The translations under genes and the position numbers were made by a program. Below the pieces are notes generated by a model, which did no database searches, was not told where the DNA came from, and saw only the letters and a program-made list of their open reading frames with translations. Below are positions 15,602-23,542 of a DNA stretch of 64,000 bases, one piece after another. Each line of letters starts with the position of its first letter. Within the stretch, counting starts at the first letter, position 1. The stretch is taken from NCBI RefSeq assembly GCF_017814975.1, contig NZ_JAGIQA010000008.1, forward strand, positions 186,001-250,000, given 5' to 3'. The DNA is from Cupriavidus consociatus. Lineage in GTDB: Bacteria; Pseudomonadota; Gammaproteobacteria; Burkholderiales; Burkholderiaceae.

Positions 15602-16636
15602 TCAGGCAAGCAGCGCGACCTGGACGTCGCGCTCTCCTTCATATGGATTGCGCCCATGCCAGACCTGCAGGTTGTCAAGCACCATCACGTCGCCGTCGCG
15701 CCATGGCCAAGCGTAGGTCACCTTGTCGCATAGCGCGTCGATATGCGCCATTTCCTCGGCAGTCAGGCGATTGCCGTCGCCCAGCGTTGCGCCGGTGGGG
15801 TACTTCTTCGTCTTGCTGATCTCGATGTCGAGACCTTGCTCGGCCTGCGGCTTCATATGGAGGATCGACCGATAGAGCTTCTTGCCCGTGCGCGGATGGC
15901 GGACAAAGGGATCGAGCACATTCAGCACTGTCAGGCTGCCGTCAGCGTTCCAGATGGGTTGCAGTCCGCGCTCGGTGCAGAGCGTCTCGACCTTCTCGGG
16001 GTCGTCGGTTTCAAACGAGTGATTCCAGCCGCGCTGGTCCATATGGCCATACGATGCGCTCTGGTCCGTCGCCTTGGGGCCGAAATTGATCGCGGTGCGG
16101 GTGCCCAGCGCCTCGATCCGCCGCACCAGCGCGGGATCCATCTCGTCAATCAGATTCCTGACGTCGCCGATCAGCGTCTCGCCGCCCACAGGGGCCGTCC
16201 TGCGCGAAAAGAAGGCCACGCGACCGGGGTAGTCCCGACGATAGGCCATTTCCGAATGCAGAGCGAGCCGCACCCCCGACGACAGGCGCGTGGCTTCCAT
16301 GACCCTGCCGCTGACCGTCGCGCGCGGCGCGCGGCCGCCCGCGTAGCCGCCTTCGAATGGTGGAAAGCCTTCGATGAAATCGGCGAAATCGCCCGTGTCG
16401 GCGATCGGGAAGCCGCGCAGAACAATGCCGCCATGGGCGACGACAAGGTCATCGAGAACGGGCCGCACCGCGCCGAGCCACTCGCGGAAGCGTGCGCGAT
16501 CGCGCAGGGCCGCGCCGCGGGGTTCAATGAACAGCGGGGGACGGCCAGGTGCCAGTTCGTGGCACTGCACGTCGGCACCTAGCGCGGGCACGTCGATGGT
16601 GATGGGCGATACGGCCGGCTGGGCGGCTTGGGTCAT
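15602..16636 (-). CDS. TauD/TfdA-type Fe(II)/2-oxoglutarate dioxygenase
   Basis: 344 residues. Oxidises a substrate with 2-oxoglutarate and O2. Iron ligands are visible: LALHSEMAYRRDYPG (HxE in place of the usual HxD) and the distal His in NLQVWHGRNPYEGERDVQVAL, whose Arg would bind 2-oxoglutarate. FFSRRTAPVGGETLIGDVR is the usual family segment just after the first metal motif. It precedes the broken Bug gene and follows the class II aldolase by 34 bases, all minus strand. Probable first attack on an imported acid; the substrate is not readable. Confidence 0.88.
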   Translation of the reverse strand: MTQAAQPAVSPITIDVPALGADVQCHELAPGRPPLFIEPRGAALRDRARFREWLGAVRPVLDDLVVAHGGIVLRGFPIADTGDFADFIEGFPPFEGGYAGGRAPRATVSGRVMEATRLSSGVRLALHSEMAYRRDYPGRVAFFSRRTAPVGGETLIGDVRNLIDEMDPALVRRIEALGTRTAINFGPKATDQSASYGHMDQRGWNHSFETDDPEKVETLCTERGLQPIWNADGSLTVLNVLDPFVRHPRTGKKLYRSILHMKPQAEQGLDIEISKTKKYPTGATLGDGNRLTAEEMAHIDALCDKVTYAWPWRDGDVMVLDNLQVWHGRNPYEGERDVQVALLA

Positions 16637-16670
16637 CTTTGTCTCCTTGTATTGTTTGGGAATGGGAAGT

Positions 16671-17444
16671 TCAGGTTCGGTACGACGGGTCGATCCGATC
16701 CAGTTCGCGAATCACGGCCGCCCATTCGCGCCGGCCCCGGATGGCGATCCGTCCGAACGCCTGTTGGCTGGCTTGCAGCGAGGCATCACTGGGGAGGATC
16801 ACGTCGCCCGCGGCCAGGGCATCGACCTGAATGCGACAGGCACTTTCGAGCCAGTAGATGTTGAAGAAGGCTTCGGCAATGGTCGCGCCGCACACCAGCA
16901 ACCCGTGGTTGCGCAGGATCATGGCGTTGTGGGTGCCGAGATCCTTGACCAGCCCCTCTTGCTGGGCAAGCTCGACCACGGGTCCGGAAAAATCGTGATA
17001 GGCGACCTGGCCGTAGAACATGTGGGAATGCTGCGAGATCGGCAGCAGCCCGCAACGCATGGCGGACACGGCGGACGAGGCACGGGTGTGGGTGTGCAAC
17101 ACGCAGGCGGCATCGTGCCGTGCGGCATGGACGGCGGTATGGATCACGTAGGCGGCGGGATTCAGACCGAAGTCGTCTTCCGGGCGGTACAGAATCTCAC
17201 CGTTCAAATGGATCTTGTAGAGGCTGGAGGCCGTGACTTCCTTGTACAGCAGCCCGTAGGGATTGATCAGGATATGGTCCGGCTCGCCCGGCACGCGCGC
17301 GGTGATGTGGTTGTAGATCAGGTCGGTCATGCCGTAGAGATGGACGGCGCGGTACAACGCCGCCAGTTCCACGCGCGTTTCCCATTCGAGGTCGGAGATC
17401 GATGGATGGCGCGAGAGGGTGCCAGCGCCCCGGATTGCGGTCAT
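16671..17444 (-). CDS. Class II aldolase/adducin-family protein
   Basis: 257 residues. Zinc site visible as CVLHTHTRASSAVSAM (about residue 115) plus the later His in MILRNHGLLVCGATIAEAFF; YNHITARVPG and HILINPYGLLYKEVTASSL form the N-terminal phosphate/substrate region. Members cleave or decarboxylate hydroxy-acids and sugars. It lies 11 bases downstream of the Bug receptor at 17456 and in the same operon as the dioxygenase. A second member of the family is at 21444-22250. Confidence 0.9.
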   Translation of the reverse strand: MTAIRGAGTLSRHPSISDLEWETRVELAALYRAVHLYGMTDLIYNHITARVPGEPDHILINPYGLLYKEVTASSLYKIHLNGEILYRPEDDFGLNPAAYVIHTAVHAARHDAACVLHTHTRASSAVSAMRCGLLPISQHSHMFYGQVAYHDFSGPVVELAQQEGLVKDLGTHNAMILRNHGLLVCGATIAEAFFNIYWLESACRIQVDALAAGDVILPSDASLQASQQAFGRIAIRGRREWAAVIRELDRIDPSYRT

Positions 17445-17455
17445 GCAGGCTCCCG

Positions 17456-18451
17456 TCAGTTCTGGTTCAGATTCAGGTTCAGCTCGGCGATGTTGCGCTT
17501 GTCGCTCGCAAACTGCTCCGCCGCGTATTTCTGATATTCCGCTGTGCCCATGAAGCGGTTGGGCATGGATTCCAGGTCCAGCGCGCGCTGGTAAGCCGCA
17601 TCGGCGCTCGCGGTACGGAAGGCGTCCTGCAGCACGGCAACGACTCTGGGATCCAGCCCACGCGGGCCGGCGATGCCGATTTCGGATTGCACGGTGATGT
17701 CGTAGCCCAGTTCGCGCAGGGTTGGCACGTTGCGCCAGCCCTTGAGCCGTTGCGGCTCGGCCACGGCCAGCAGGCGCAGCTTGCCGGACGCGGCCATGGC
17801 GCCCCAGCCTGCCTCGATCATGGCGTCGACGTGGCCGCCGAGCAGCGCCACGGTGGCTTCCGCACCGCCCTTGAATGGCACGAAATTCAACTTGATGCCG
17901 GCCGCGCGCGACAGTCGTGCCACGGTGATCTGGCCCAGCGAACCGGTCCCTACCGAAGCCACGCTGACCTTGCCCGGATTGGCCCTGGCGTACTCGACGA
18001 GTTCGCTCATCGTCTTCCAGCGTGAATCCGCCGCCACCGATACACCCTGCACATAGCTGGTGAGGCCAACGATGTAGGTGAAGTCATTGACCGCGTCGTA
18101 CGACACCGGCTGCAGGTGAGGCAGGCGGAACAGCGCGGGTGTGATCATCGCCAGCGTGTAGCCGTCGCGGGCCGCGGTGCGCGCCATGGCGCTGGGGCCG
18201 AGCGTGCCGCTCACGCCGGGGCGGTTCTCCACCACGATGGGTTGTCCCAGCACCCGCGCGGCGGCGAGCGACAGGGCGCGAATCTGCGCATCGGTGGGGC
18301 CACCGGCGGGAAACGGCACGATCATCGTGATCGGCCTGGATGGATACGTGTCGGCGCGGGCGGCCGGCGACAGGTGGAGCGCTGCGGCGACGAGAGCGGC
18401 GGGCAGGACGGCTAGCAGTGCGCGACGGCGCTGGCGCGGTTGGCGGGGCAT
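17456..18451 (-). CDS. Bug/TctC-family periplasmic receptor
   Basis: 331 residues. Twin-Arg-like basic N-terminus (MPRQPRQRRRALLAVLPAAL) and hydrophobic leader, then YPSRPITMIVPFPAGGPTDAQIRA, VENRPGVSGTLGPSAMARTAARDGYTL, ASVGTGSLGQITVARLSRAAG and FVPFKGGAEATVALLGGHVDAM, ending NLNLNQN. It opens the minus-strand operon receptor-aldolase-dioxygenase-(broken receptor), transcribed divergently from the LysR gene at 18599 across a promoter with paired operator sites. Confidence 0.93.
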   Translation of the reverse strand: MPRQPRQRRRALLAVLPAALVAAALHLSPAARADTYPSRPITMIVPFPAGGPTDAQIRALSLAAARVLGQPIVVENRPGVSGTLGPSAMARTAARDGYTLAMITPALFRLPHLQPVSYDAVNDFTYIVGLTSYVQGVSVAADSRWKTMSELVEYARANPGKVSVASVGTGSLGQITVARLSRAAGIKLNFVPFKGGAEATVALLGGHVDAMIEAGWGAMAASGKLRLLAVAEPQRLKGWRNVPTLRELGYDITVQSEIGIAGPRGLDPRVVAVLQDAFRTASADAAYQRALDLESMPNRFMGTAEYQKYAAEQFASDKRNIAELNLNLNQN

Positions 18452-18527
18452 TGGGAGTCTCCTTGGTTTTCGGGGCCGGGTCTCTTGCCAGGTGGAGCAA
18501 GTCTATGGGCGGGCCGGCGCCAGACCG

Positions 18528-18563
18528 ATTCCAAATTATGAAATTGCGATTCCATATTGGAAT
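18528..18563. promoter_or_regulatory. Divergent promoter with LysR box (operator copy 3 of 3)
   Basis: ATTCCA-TAT-TGGAAT at 18549-18563, with a second ATTCCA half-site followed by a degenerate arm at 18528-18544, exactly 21 bp (two helical turns) away. This is the recognition/activation site spacing expected for a LysR tetramer between the LysR gene (18599, plus) and the receptor operon (18451, minus). Confidence 0.72.
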
Positions 18564-18598
18564 CACCATACAATGGTGTCTTTTAGACCCTGCGTGGC

Positions 18599-19498
18599 AT
18601 GCGTACCGAAGACCTCAAGCTTTTCCTCACCGTGACGGACCACCGCAGCCTCCACCAGGCCGCCGCGGCCAGCGGTGTCTCGCAATCGGCGTTGTCCAAA
18701 GTCTTGGCGCGGCTTGAGGAGGAGTCAGGAATGATCCTGTTCGAGCGCACCGCGCGCGGAGTTGCCTTGACGCCCTCAGGCACCACACTCGCCGCGCACG
18801 CGCGGAAGGTCACGCTGGCCCTGGAGGACATGGAACGCGAGCTGAACGACCAACGGCTGGCGCGCGCCGGCAAGGTGCGTCTGGCGACGCTGCCCTACCT
18901 GATCCCCAGCCTGCTGTCACCGTTGCTGGCCCGGTTCTTCGCCAGCCGTCCGCTGGCCGCTTTTTCGATAGAAACCCACCTGAGCCCGCGGCTCCTGGGT
19001 GCATTGCAAAGCGGCGAAGTCGACCTGGTGTGCGGCGCCACGCCCGTCGACGTGCCGCCCGGCATCTCCTGGACCTCACTCGGCCCGGTCACGCTGCATA
19101 TCGTGACCCGGGCCGATCATCCGCGCCGCGACAAGTTGCGGCGTCTGGCGGACCTGAGCCACGAGCGCTGGGCGCTGCCGGCAAGCTCGCTCTACCTGAG
19201 GCAAACATTTGACGCGCGATTCCAGTCCCTCGGACTTCCCCCGCCCCTGGTGGCCGTGGAAAGCACGACGTCGCCCACCGCCTTCGCCGAGCTCCTGCGA
19301 CACTCCGATCTGCTGGGGCTGCTGCCACCGCGCTTTCTCAAGCAGGCCGACGGCCACGGCCTCGCCACGCTCGACGGACCCGGCATGACGTGGCAGCATG
19401 AGCTGGCCGTGTGCTGGCGCAGCACGGGCTATTTGTCTCCACTGGCGAAAGATTTTCGGGATGCCATGGTGGAGTGGTGCGGGGAGACGGGCGTTTGA
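18599..19498 (+). CDS. LysR-family regulator of the 4-18 kb catabolic operons
   Basis: 299 residues. N-terminal helix-turn-helix: MRTEDLKLFLTVTDHRSLHQAAAASGVSQSALSKVLARLEEESG, then LFERTARGVALTPSG. The effector domain follows (LPYLIPSLLSPLLARFF, VCGATPVDVPPGISW, ESTTSPTAFAELLRHSDLLGLLPP). Divergent from the receptor operon. The operator between them recurs at two more promoters in this region, so I infer that this protein controls at least three transcription units. The inducer is unknown. Confidence 0.93.
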   Translation: MRTEDLKLFLTVTDHRSLHQAAAASGVSQSALSKVLARLEEESGMILFERTARGVALTPSGTTLAAHARKVTLALEDMERELNDQRLARAGKVRLATLPYLIPSLLSPLLARFFASRPLAAFSIETHLSPRLLGALQSGEVDLVCGATPVDVPPGISWTSLGPVTLHIVTRADHPRRDKLRRLADLSHERWALPASSLYLRQTFDARFQSLGLPPPLVAVESTTSPTAFAELLRHSDLLGLLPPRFLKQADGHGLATLDGPGMTWQHELAVCWRSTGYLSPLAKDFRDAMVEWCGETGV

Positions 19499-19957
19499 AA
19501 TCGGTGGTTTCGCATCGCCCGGGCGATCCCCGCCTTTCTGGTGCACGCCGCGCGGTCAAGCAAAGCGCGGCGGCGCCAGAGAGCCTGAAGCAGCAGGCAA
19601 CGAAGCTGGAAAGGTCGTCTGCGTGTTTCGCTGGCGCGGCACAGTGCGGCTTTGCCGAAAGGGATATGGTGACGCCTTAACGGCTTGTCGTCGCGACACT
19701 GCGTTGTACGCGGCCTTCTGTTCGTTCGCCCGTCTAGGCAGCCCCTTCCGTTGGGGTAATCGGCCGCTTGCGAGGCTCCCTGGTCGGTTGTGATAAAGCT
19801 TCGGCACGCCATCACGTTGGTGCGAACTGGCAGCTTCCGCCGGAGCCCCGGGACGGGGATCCGCCCTGCTCACAAAGCGGCCGGCGCAGGGCGGATCTTG
19901 CGTGGTAGCGGTAGCACTCCTTAACAGAGGGAGCTATCGTCCCCAGCGGCCACGGGG
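19499..19957. other. Intergenic region between convergent genes, with a 12-bp inverted repeat
   Basis: No credible coding region. A perfect inverted repeat GATCCGCCCTGC / GCAGGGCGGATC with a 16-base loop lies at 19858-19897, between the LysR 3' end and the aldehyde dehydrogenase 3' end. It could serve as a bidirectional terminator, though there is no T-run on either side. Confidence 0.6.
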
Positions 19958-21409
19958 TCAAAGGAGAATGTTGATGACCTTCTTCTCTACGTAGCTGTAG
20001 AGTTCCTCGATACCCTCCTCCCTGTCGATGCCGCTGTTCTTGAATCCGCCCCAGGGCACGCCCAGGAAATGGGTATTGCTGCCGTTGAGGAAAATGCTGC
20101 CCGCCCTGATTCGCTTCGCGGTGTTCAATGCCTGCTTGATGTCATTGGTCCAGATGGCCGCGGAAAGGCCATATTCGGTGTCATTGGCCATCGACACCAT
20201 CTCTTCGACGTCGCGCCACTTCGCGACCGCGAGAATGGGGCCAAACACCTCTTCCCGCCATAACCGCATCGATGCCGTGACATCCGCGAACACGGTGGGT
20301 TCAATCCAGTACCCCTTGCGGAACGCATCACCAGCGGGGCGCTTTCCTCCAGTCATCAGTCGCGCGCCACGGGTCTGCGTGGGATCAAGGAAGCTGGTGA
20401 CGTGCTGATAGCTGCGCAGCGAATTGATGGGGCCCATACCTGTATCCGGCGACATGGGATCACCAACGCGTATCGCCGCGACAAGCGCGACGACGCGCTC
20501 AAGCACTGCCTCGTAGACGTCCTCGTGGATCAGCAGGCGGGAGTTCGAGCCGCATGACTGGCCCTGCCACGCGAAGTTCATACCTTGCACTGCGCTGGCG
20601 GCCGCCATGTCAAGGTCCGTGTCGGGGAAGACGATCATCGGGTTCTTGCCGCCGAGTTCAAGCGAGACATGCTTGACGCCCGTTTCGGCGGCGCTTCTCT
20701 GAATGGCCATGCCCGTGGGAACCGAGCCGATGAGGGCGAGGCGCTTCACGTCCGGATGACGAACCAGCGCATCGCCCACTTCCGCGCCCGTGCCGTTCAC
20801 GATATTGAAGACCCCTCTGGGGAATACGTCACGCGCGATTTCGCCGAGCAACAGCACGGACAACGGTGAGGTTTCCGGCGGCTTGACCACGACAGTGTTG
20901 CCCGCCACCAGTGCGGACGCGGTTCGCGCCGCAGAGAACATCGCCGGATGGTTGTATGCGGCAATGCGTCCGACAACGCCATATGGCTCATACACTGTCA
21001 GGTGCAGATGACGGCTGGTAGCGGGTATGGTCTCGCCATGAAGGCTATAGGCCAGACCCGCGTAGTAGCGCAGGCTCCTGACCGTTTCCCGCATGCTCGC
21101 CAGGGTCGGGCCATAGGTATTGCCGGAATCCAGCACCTCGACGCGCGACAGTTCTTCGGCCCGCTCCAGGATGCGGTCACCGAAGACGCGCAGAATCTCG
21201 CCGCGCTCTTCTCCGGTACGCTCGGCCCAGGCTGGCCATGCCCGCTTTGCCGCGTCGACGGCCCGGGCCACGTCCGTGCGCGTCCCGGCCGCGGCGCGGC
21301 CAATCACTTCTTCGTTGGCAGGATTGACGGAATCGATCCAGTTGCCACTCTCGCTGTCTACCAGTTCGCCATCTATGAGCTGCCGCCCCGTGGTCCATGG
21401 TTCATTCAT
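19958..21409 (-). CDS. NAD(P)-dependent aldehyde dehydrogenase
   Basis: 483 residues, standard length. Oxidises an aldehyde to the acid. Seen: PANEEVIGRAAAGTRTDVARAV, the cofactor loop VKPPETSPLSVLLLGEIA, GSVPTGMAIQRSAAE, general base Glu in VSLELGGKNPMIV, catalytic Cys in WQGQSCGSNSRLLI, and REEVFGPILAVAKW. Start supported by AGGA/GGAG upstream of MNEPWTT. It lies 34 bases after the class II aldolase and is probably cotranscribed with it; an aldolase plus aldehyde dehydrogenase pair suggests release and oxidation of an aldehyde. Confidence 0.95.
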   Translation of the reverse strand: MNEPWTTGRQLIDGELVDSESGNWIDSVNPANEEVIGRAAAGTRTDVARAVDAAKRAWPAWAERTGEERGEILRVFGDRILERAEELSRVEVLDSGNTYGPTLASMRETVRSLRYYAGLAYSLHGETIPATSRHLHLTVYEPYGVVGRIAAYNHPAMFSAARTASALVAGNTVVVKPPETSPLSVLLLGEIARDVFPRGVFNIVNGTGAEVGDALVRHPDVKRLALIGSVPTGMAIQRSAAETGVKHVSLELGGKNPMIVFPDTDLDMAAASAVQGMNFAWQGQSCGSNSRLLIHEDVYEAVLERVVALVAAIRVGDPMSPDTGMGPINSLRSYQHVTSFLDPTQTRGARLMTGGKRPAGDAFRKGYWIEPTVFADVTASMRLWREEVFGPILAVAKWRDVEEMVSMANDTEYGLSAAIWTNDIKQALNTAKRIRAGSIFLNGSNTHFLGVPWGGFKNSGIDREEGIEELYSYVEKKVINILL

Positions 21410-21443
21410 TTTCCTGTCTCCGCATGCTTGGTACCGATAGCCC

Positions 21444-22250
21444 TCAGGCGGCGCTTGCCTGCCCCGATTGCACGCGCCGCTTCCACATCATCCATGGACG
21501 GTCGATCTGGGTTTCGATGTTCCGTTGCGCGGCTTCGGCTTCCTTGTCGCTCAGGTATGTCACCTCGCCAAGGCGCACGGCTTCAACCTGCAGCCGGGCA
21601 TTCACTTCTGCGTAGACCGCGCGATATACAGCATGCCTGAGCGAGGGGCCCACCACGGTCGAGCCGTGGCCCCGCATCAGGACGAACGACGATTCGCCCA
21701 GCGTTTGCGCCAGCGCGGCACCAAGATTCCGGTCGCGGATCAGCAGGTCGGTGCCATCCCCGGCAGCCTCCCGGATCTCGAAGACAGGCGTTCCGCCCCC
21801 AAGGAATCCGCTCATATGGCAGACGGGCCTGAACCTGGTGCCTTTGGAGACGCTGAACGGCAGGACTGTGGGCGAATGGCTATGGACGATAGCCTTGACA
21901 TCAGGCCGGGACCTGTAGATTTCGCCATGGATGAACCGCTCCAGGTAGACCGCCCTACCCGCGGCATTGACGGGAGTGCCGTCCAGCATGAACTCGACGA
22001 TGTCATCAGCAGTCACCGTGGCCGGTGCCATATTCCTCGCCAGCAAGAAGCGTTCGGGGTCATGGTCGTGCCGGACGCTGACATGGCCAAAGGCGTCGAC
22101 GATGCCCTGGTCGAAGAGGATATGGTTGGCGGTAACGAGGTCATCGATGAGCGCGGGGCTGGCAGCGGCGCCGGCAATCGCCGCGTCATCGGCGTACGCC
22201 GCAACTGCGACGTCAAAATGATGGGTGCACATATTCTGGCTGGGTTCCAT
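21444..22250 (-). CDS. Class II aldolase/adducin-family protein
   Basis: 268 residues from MEPSQNMCTHH; the frame is open 23 codons further, but that part runs into the promoter region. Motifs: FGHVSVRHDHDPERFLLAR, EFMLDGTPVN, YLERFIHGEIYRSRPDVKAIVHSHSPTVLPFSV (zinc HSH) and SFVLMRGHGSTVVGPSLRHA (distal His). Similar to the branch annotated as hydroxy-acid or HCOMODA-type decarboxylase/aldolase; function not certain. First gene of a two-gene unit with the aldehyde dehydrogenase, behind the operator at 22363. Confidence 0.88.
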   Translation of the reverse strand: MEPSQNMCTHHFDVAVAAYADDAAIAGAAASPALIDDLVTANHILFDQGIVDAFGHVSVRHDHDPERFLLARNMAPATVTADDIVEFMLDGTPVNAAGRAVYLERFIHGEIYRSRPDVKAIVHSHSPTVLPFSVSKGTRFRPVCHMSGFLGGGTPVFEIREAAGDGTDLLIRDRNLGAALAQTLGESSFVLMRGHGSTVVGPSLRHAVYRAVYAEVNARLQVEAVRLGEVTYLSDKEAEAAQRNIETQIDRPWMMWKRRVQSGQASAA

Positions 22251-22362
22251 TGAGAGACATGGGTGCCATCCTTCAGCCTGCGCGATGAACCGCCTTGAGG
22301 GATGGGTTCCCGGAAGCATAGGCCTGCCCGAGTGATAGGTCTATTAGCTCTCAAAGGACCCA

Positions 22363-22384
22363 TTCATAGTCCATTGACTATGAA
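22363..22384. promoter_or_regulatory. Second LysR-type operator, copy 1 (aldolase promoter)
   Basis: Perfect 9-bp inverted repeat TTCATAGTC / GACTATGAA with a 4-base spacer, between the LysR stop (22397) and the aldolase start (22250). A closely similar element lies at 23324-23346 upstream of LysR. It could also act as the LysR gene's terminator hairpin. Confidence 0.65.
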
Positions 22385-22396
22385 CGGTCCACGTTT

Positions 22397-23311
22397 TTAG
22401 CGCCGCGAAGCCTTCAGCACAAACTCCACAAGAGCGGCCTGATAGGCGGAGAAGCGTTTGTCGTCCCTGTGCACCAGGTACACAGGAATCTTCATTTCCA
22501 TGTCCGGCCGCTCGACAACAACCAGGTCGCCTCGCCGGACATCATCGCGAACCGAACAGGCAAGCATGAAGCTCAGGCCGATATCCTGGCGGACCATGTG
22601 CTTCATGGCTTCAGGATGGCCCAGCTCCATCACGACCTTGCGTGTCTCCAGCCCGTACTTGCGCAACTGCATGTCTTCCAGCTCCCGGCGAGCCAGATTC
22701 TTCGGGGTACTGATGAACGGCACGGCAAGCAGGTCAACGTCCTGCGGTGCCGCACTCACCCATTGGCTCGACGGTGCGCAGACCAGCAACAGGTCTTCTT
22801 CCCAGAGCGGAATTGCCTTGAGGCCGTCCAGGTCGTGGGTCGAAGCGAGAAGGATCATCGCGAAATCACAGCCTCCGATCCGGGTGGCGTCCACCGCGGC
22901 CTGGGGATTGGAAATCTGGACCGTGACCAGACCCTCGGCATGCTCGCGGTGAAATGCCGAGATGATCGGCGGCAGGGAATACGAACCCACGGACATGGAT
23001 GTCGCGACCACCGCACTGCCGGCGCTTCCTTTTTCCAGGCCGGCAAGCTCGCGCTCGATCTCCCGCGTCCTGGATATGACTTCCGCCGCCCAGCGATACA
23101 CCCTTTCCCCGGCATCGGTCAGCGCAATATTCCGCCCGGATCGTGCCACCAGGGCATATCCCAGCCGCGCCTCCATGCTGCGCAAATGTGCCGTGACGAC
23201 CGGTTGTGCAATGCATAGCCTGTCCGCCGCACGCGTCACGCTGCCAAGTTCAACCACTGTGCAAAAGACCTCCAGCTTCTGGAATGTGAGGTAAGAGTCG
23301 AAGCCACGCAT
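22397..23311 (-). CDS. LysR-family transcriptional regulator
   Basis: 304 residues. Helix-turn-helix region: LTFQKLEVFCTVVELGSVTRAADRLCIAQPVVTAHLRSMEARLG, followed by LVARSGRNIALTDAGERVY. The effector domain includes SVGSYSLPPIISAFHREH and LLVCAPSSQWVS. It sits between the aldolase/aldehyde dehydrogenase unit (same strand, downstream) and the GMC oxidoreductase unit (divergent). Related palindromes at both promoters suggest that it regulates both and itself. Confidence 0.93.
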   Translation of the reverse strand: MRGFDSYLTFQKLEVFCTVVELGSVTRAADRLCIAQPVVTAHLRSMEARLGYALVARSGRNIALTDAGERVYRWAAEVISRTREIERELAGLEKGSAGSAVVATSMSVGSYSLPPIISAFHREHAEGLVTVQISNPQAAVDATRIGGCDFAMILLASTHDLDGLKAIPLWEEDLLLVCAPSSQWVSAAPQDVDLLAVPFISTPKNLARRELEDMQLRKYGLETRKVVMELGHPEAMKHMVRQDIGLSFMLACSVRDDVRRGDLVVVERPDMEMKIPVYLVHRDDKRFSAYQAALVEFVLKASRR

Positions 23312-23323
23312 AGTCCCCTCGTT

Positions 23324-23346
23324 TTCATAGCCGAATGACTATAGAA
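23324..23346. promoter_or_regulatory. Second LysR-type operator, copy 2 (LysR/GMC promoter)
   Basis: TTCATAG, then CCGAATGA, then CTATAGAA, sharing CATAGxCxAxTGACTAT with the palindrome at 22363-22384. It lies 13 bases upstream of the LysR start and about 200 bases before the divergent GMC oxidoreductase gene, a typical autoregulatory position. Confidence 0.62.
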
Positions 23347-23542
23347 CGCCTTCGCAAGACGTATTGGAAGATATGGTTCAGCTTACGCACAATGGCTCCA
23401 TCAGACAACATGGCGGCCGAGCAGAAGGCTGGCCACCGGAAGCGACGATCGATGCCATGCGGTCTCGCCGACCACCCTGCCGCACGGCGCAAGGCCCGCC
23501 CGGCGGACCGGTCAATTCCGGCGTCAATTGTTGGAGGAGACA

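Noticed and set aside
16374..17534. 386-codon plus-strand frame over the dioxygenase and aldolase genes
   Set aside because: It mirrors two well-conserved minus-strand genes; no domain can be read in it.
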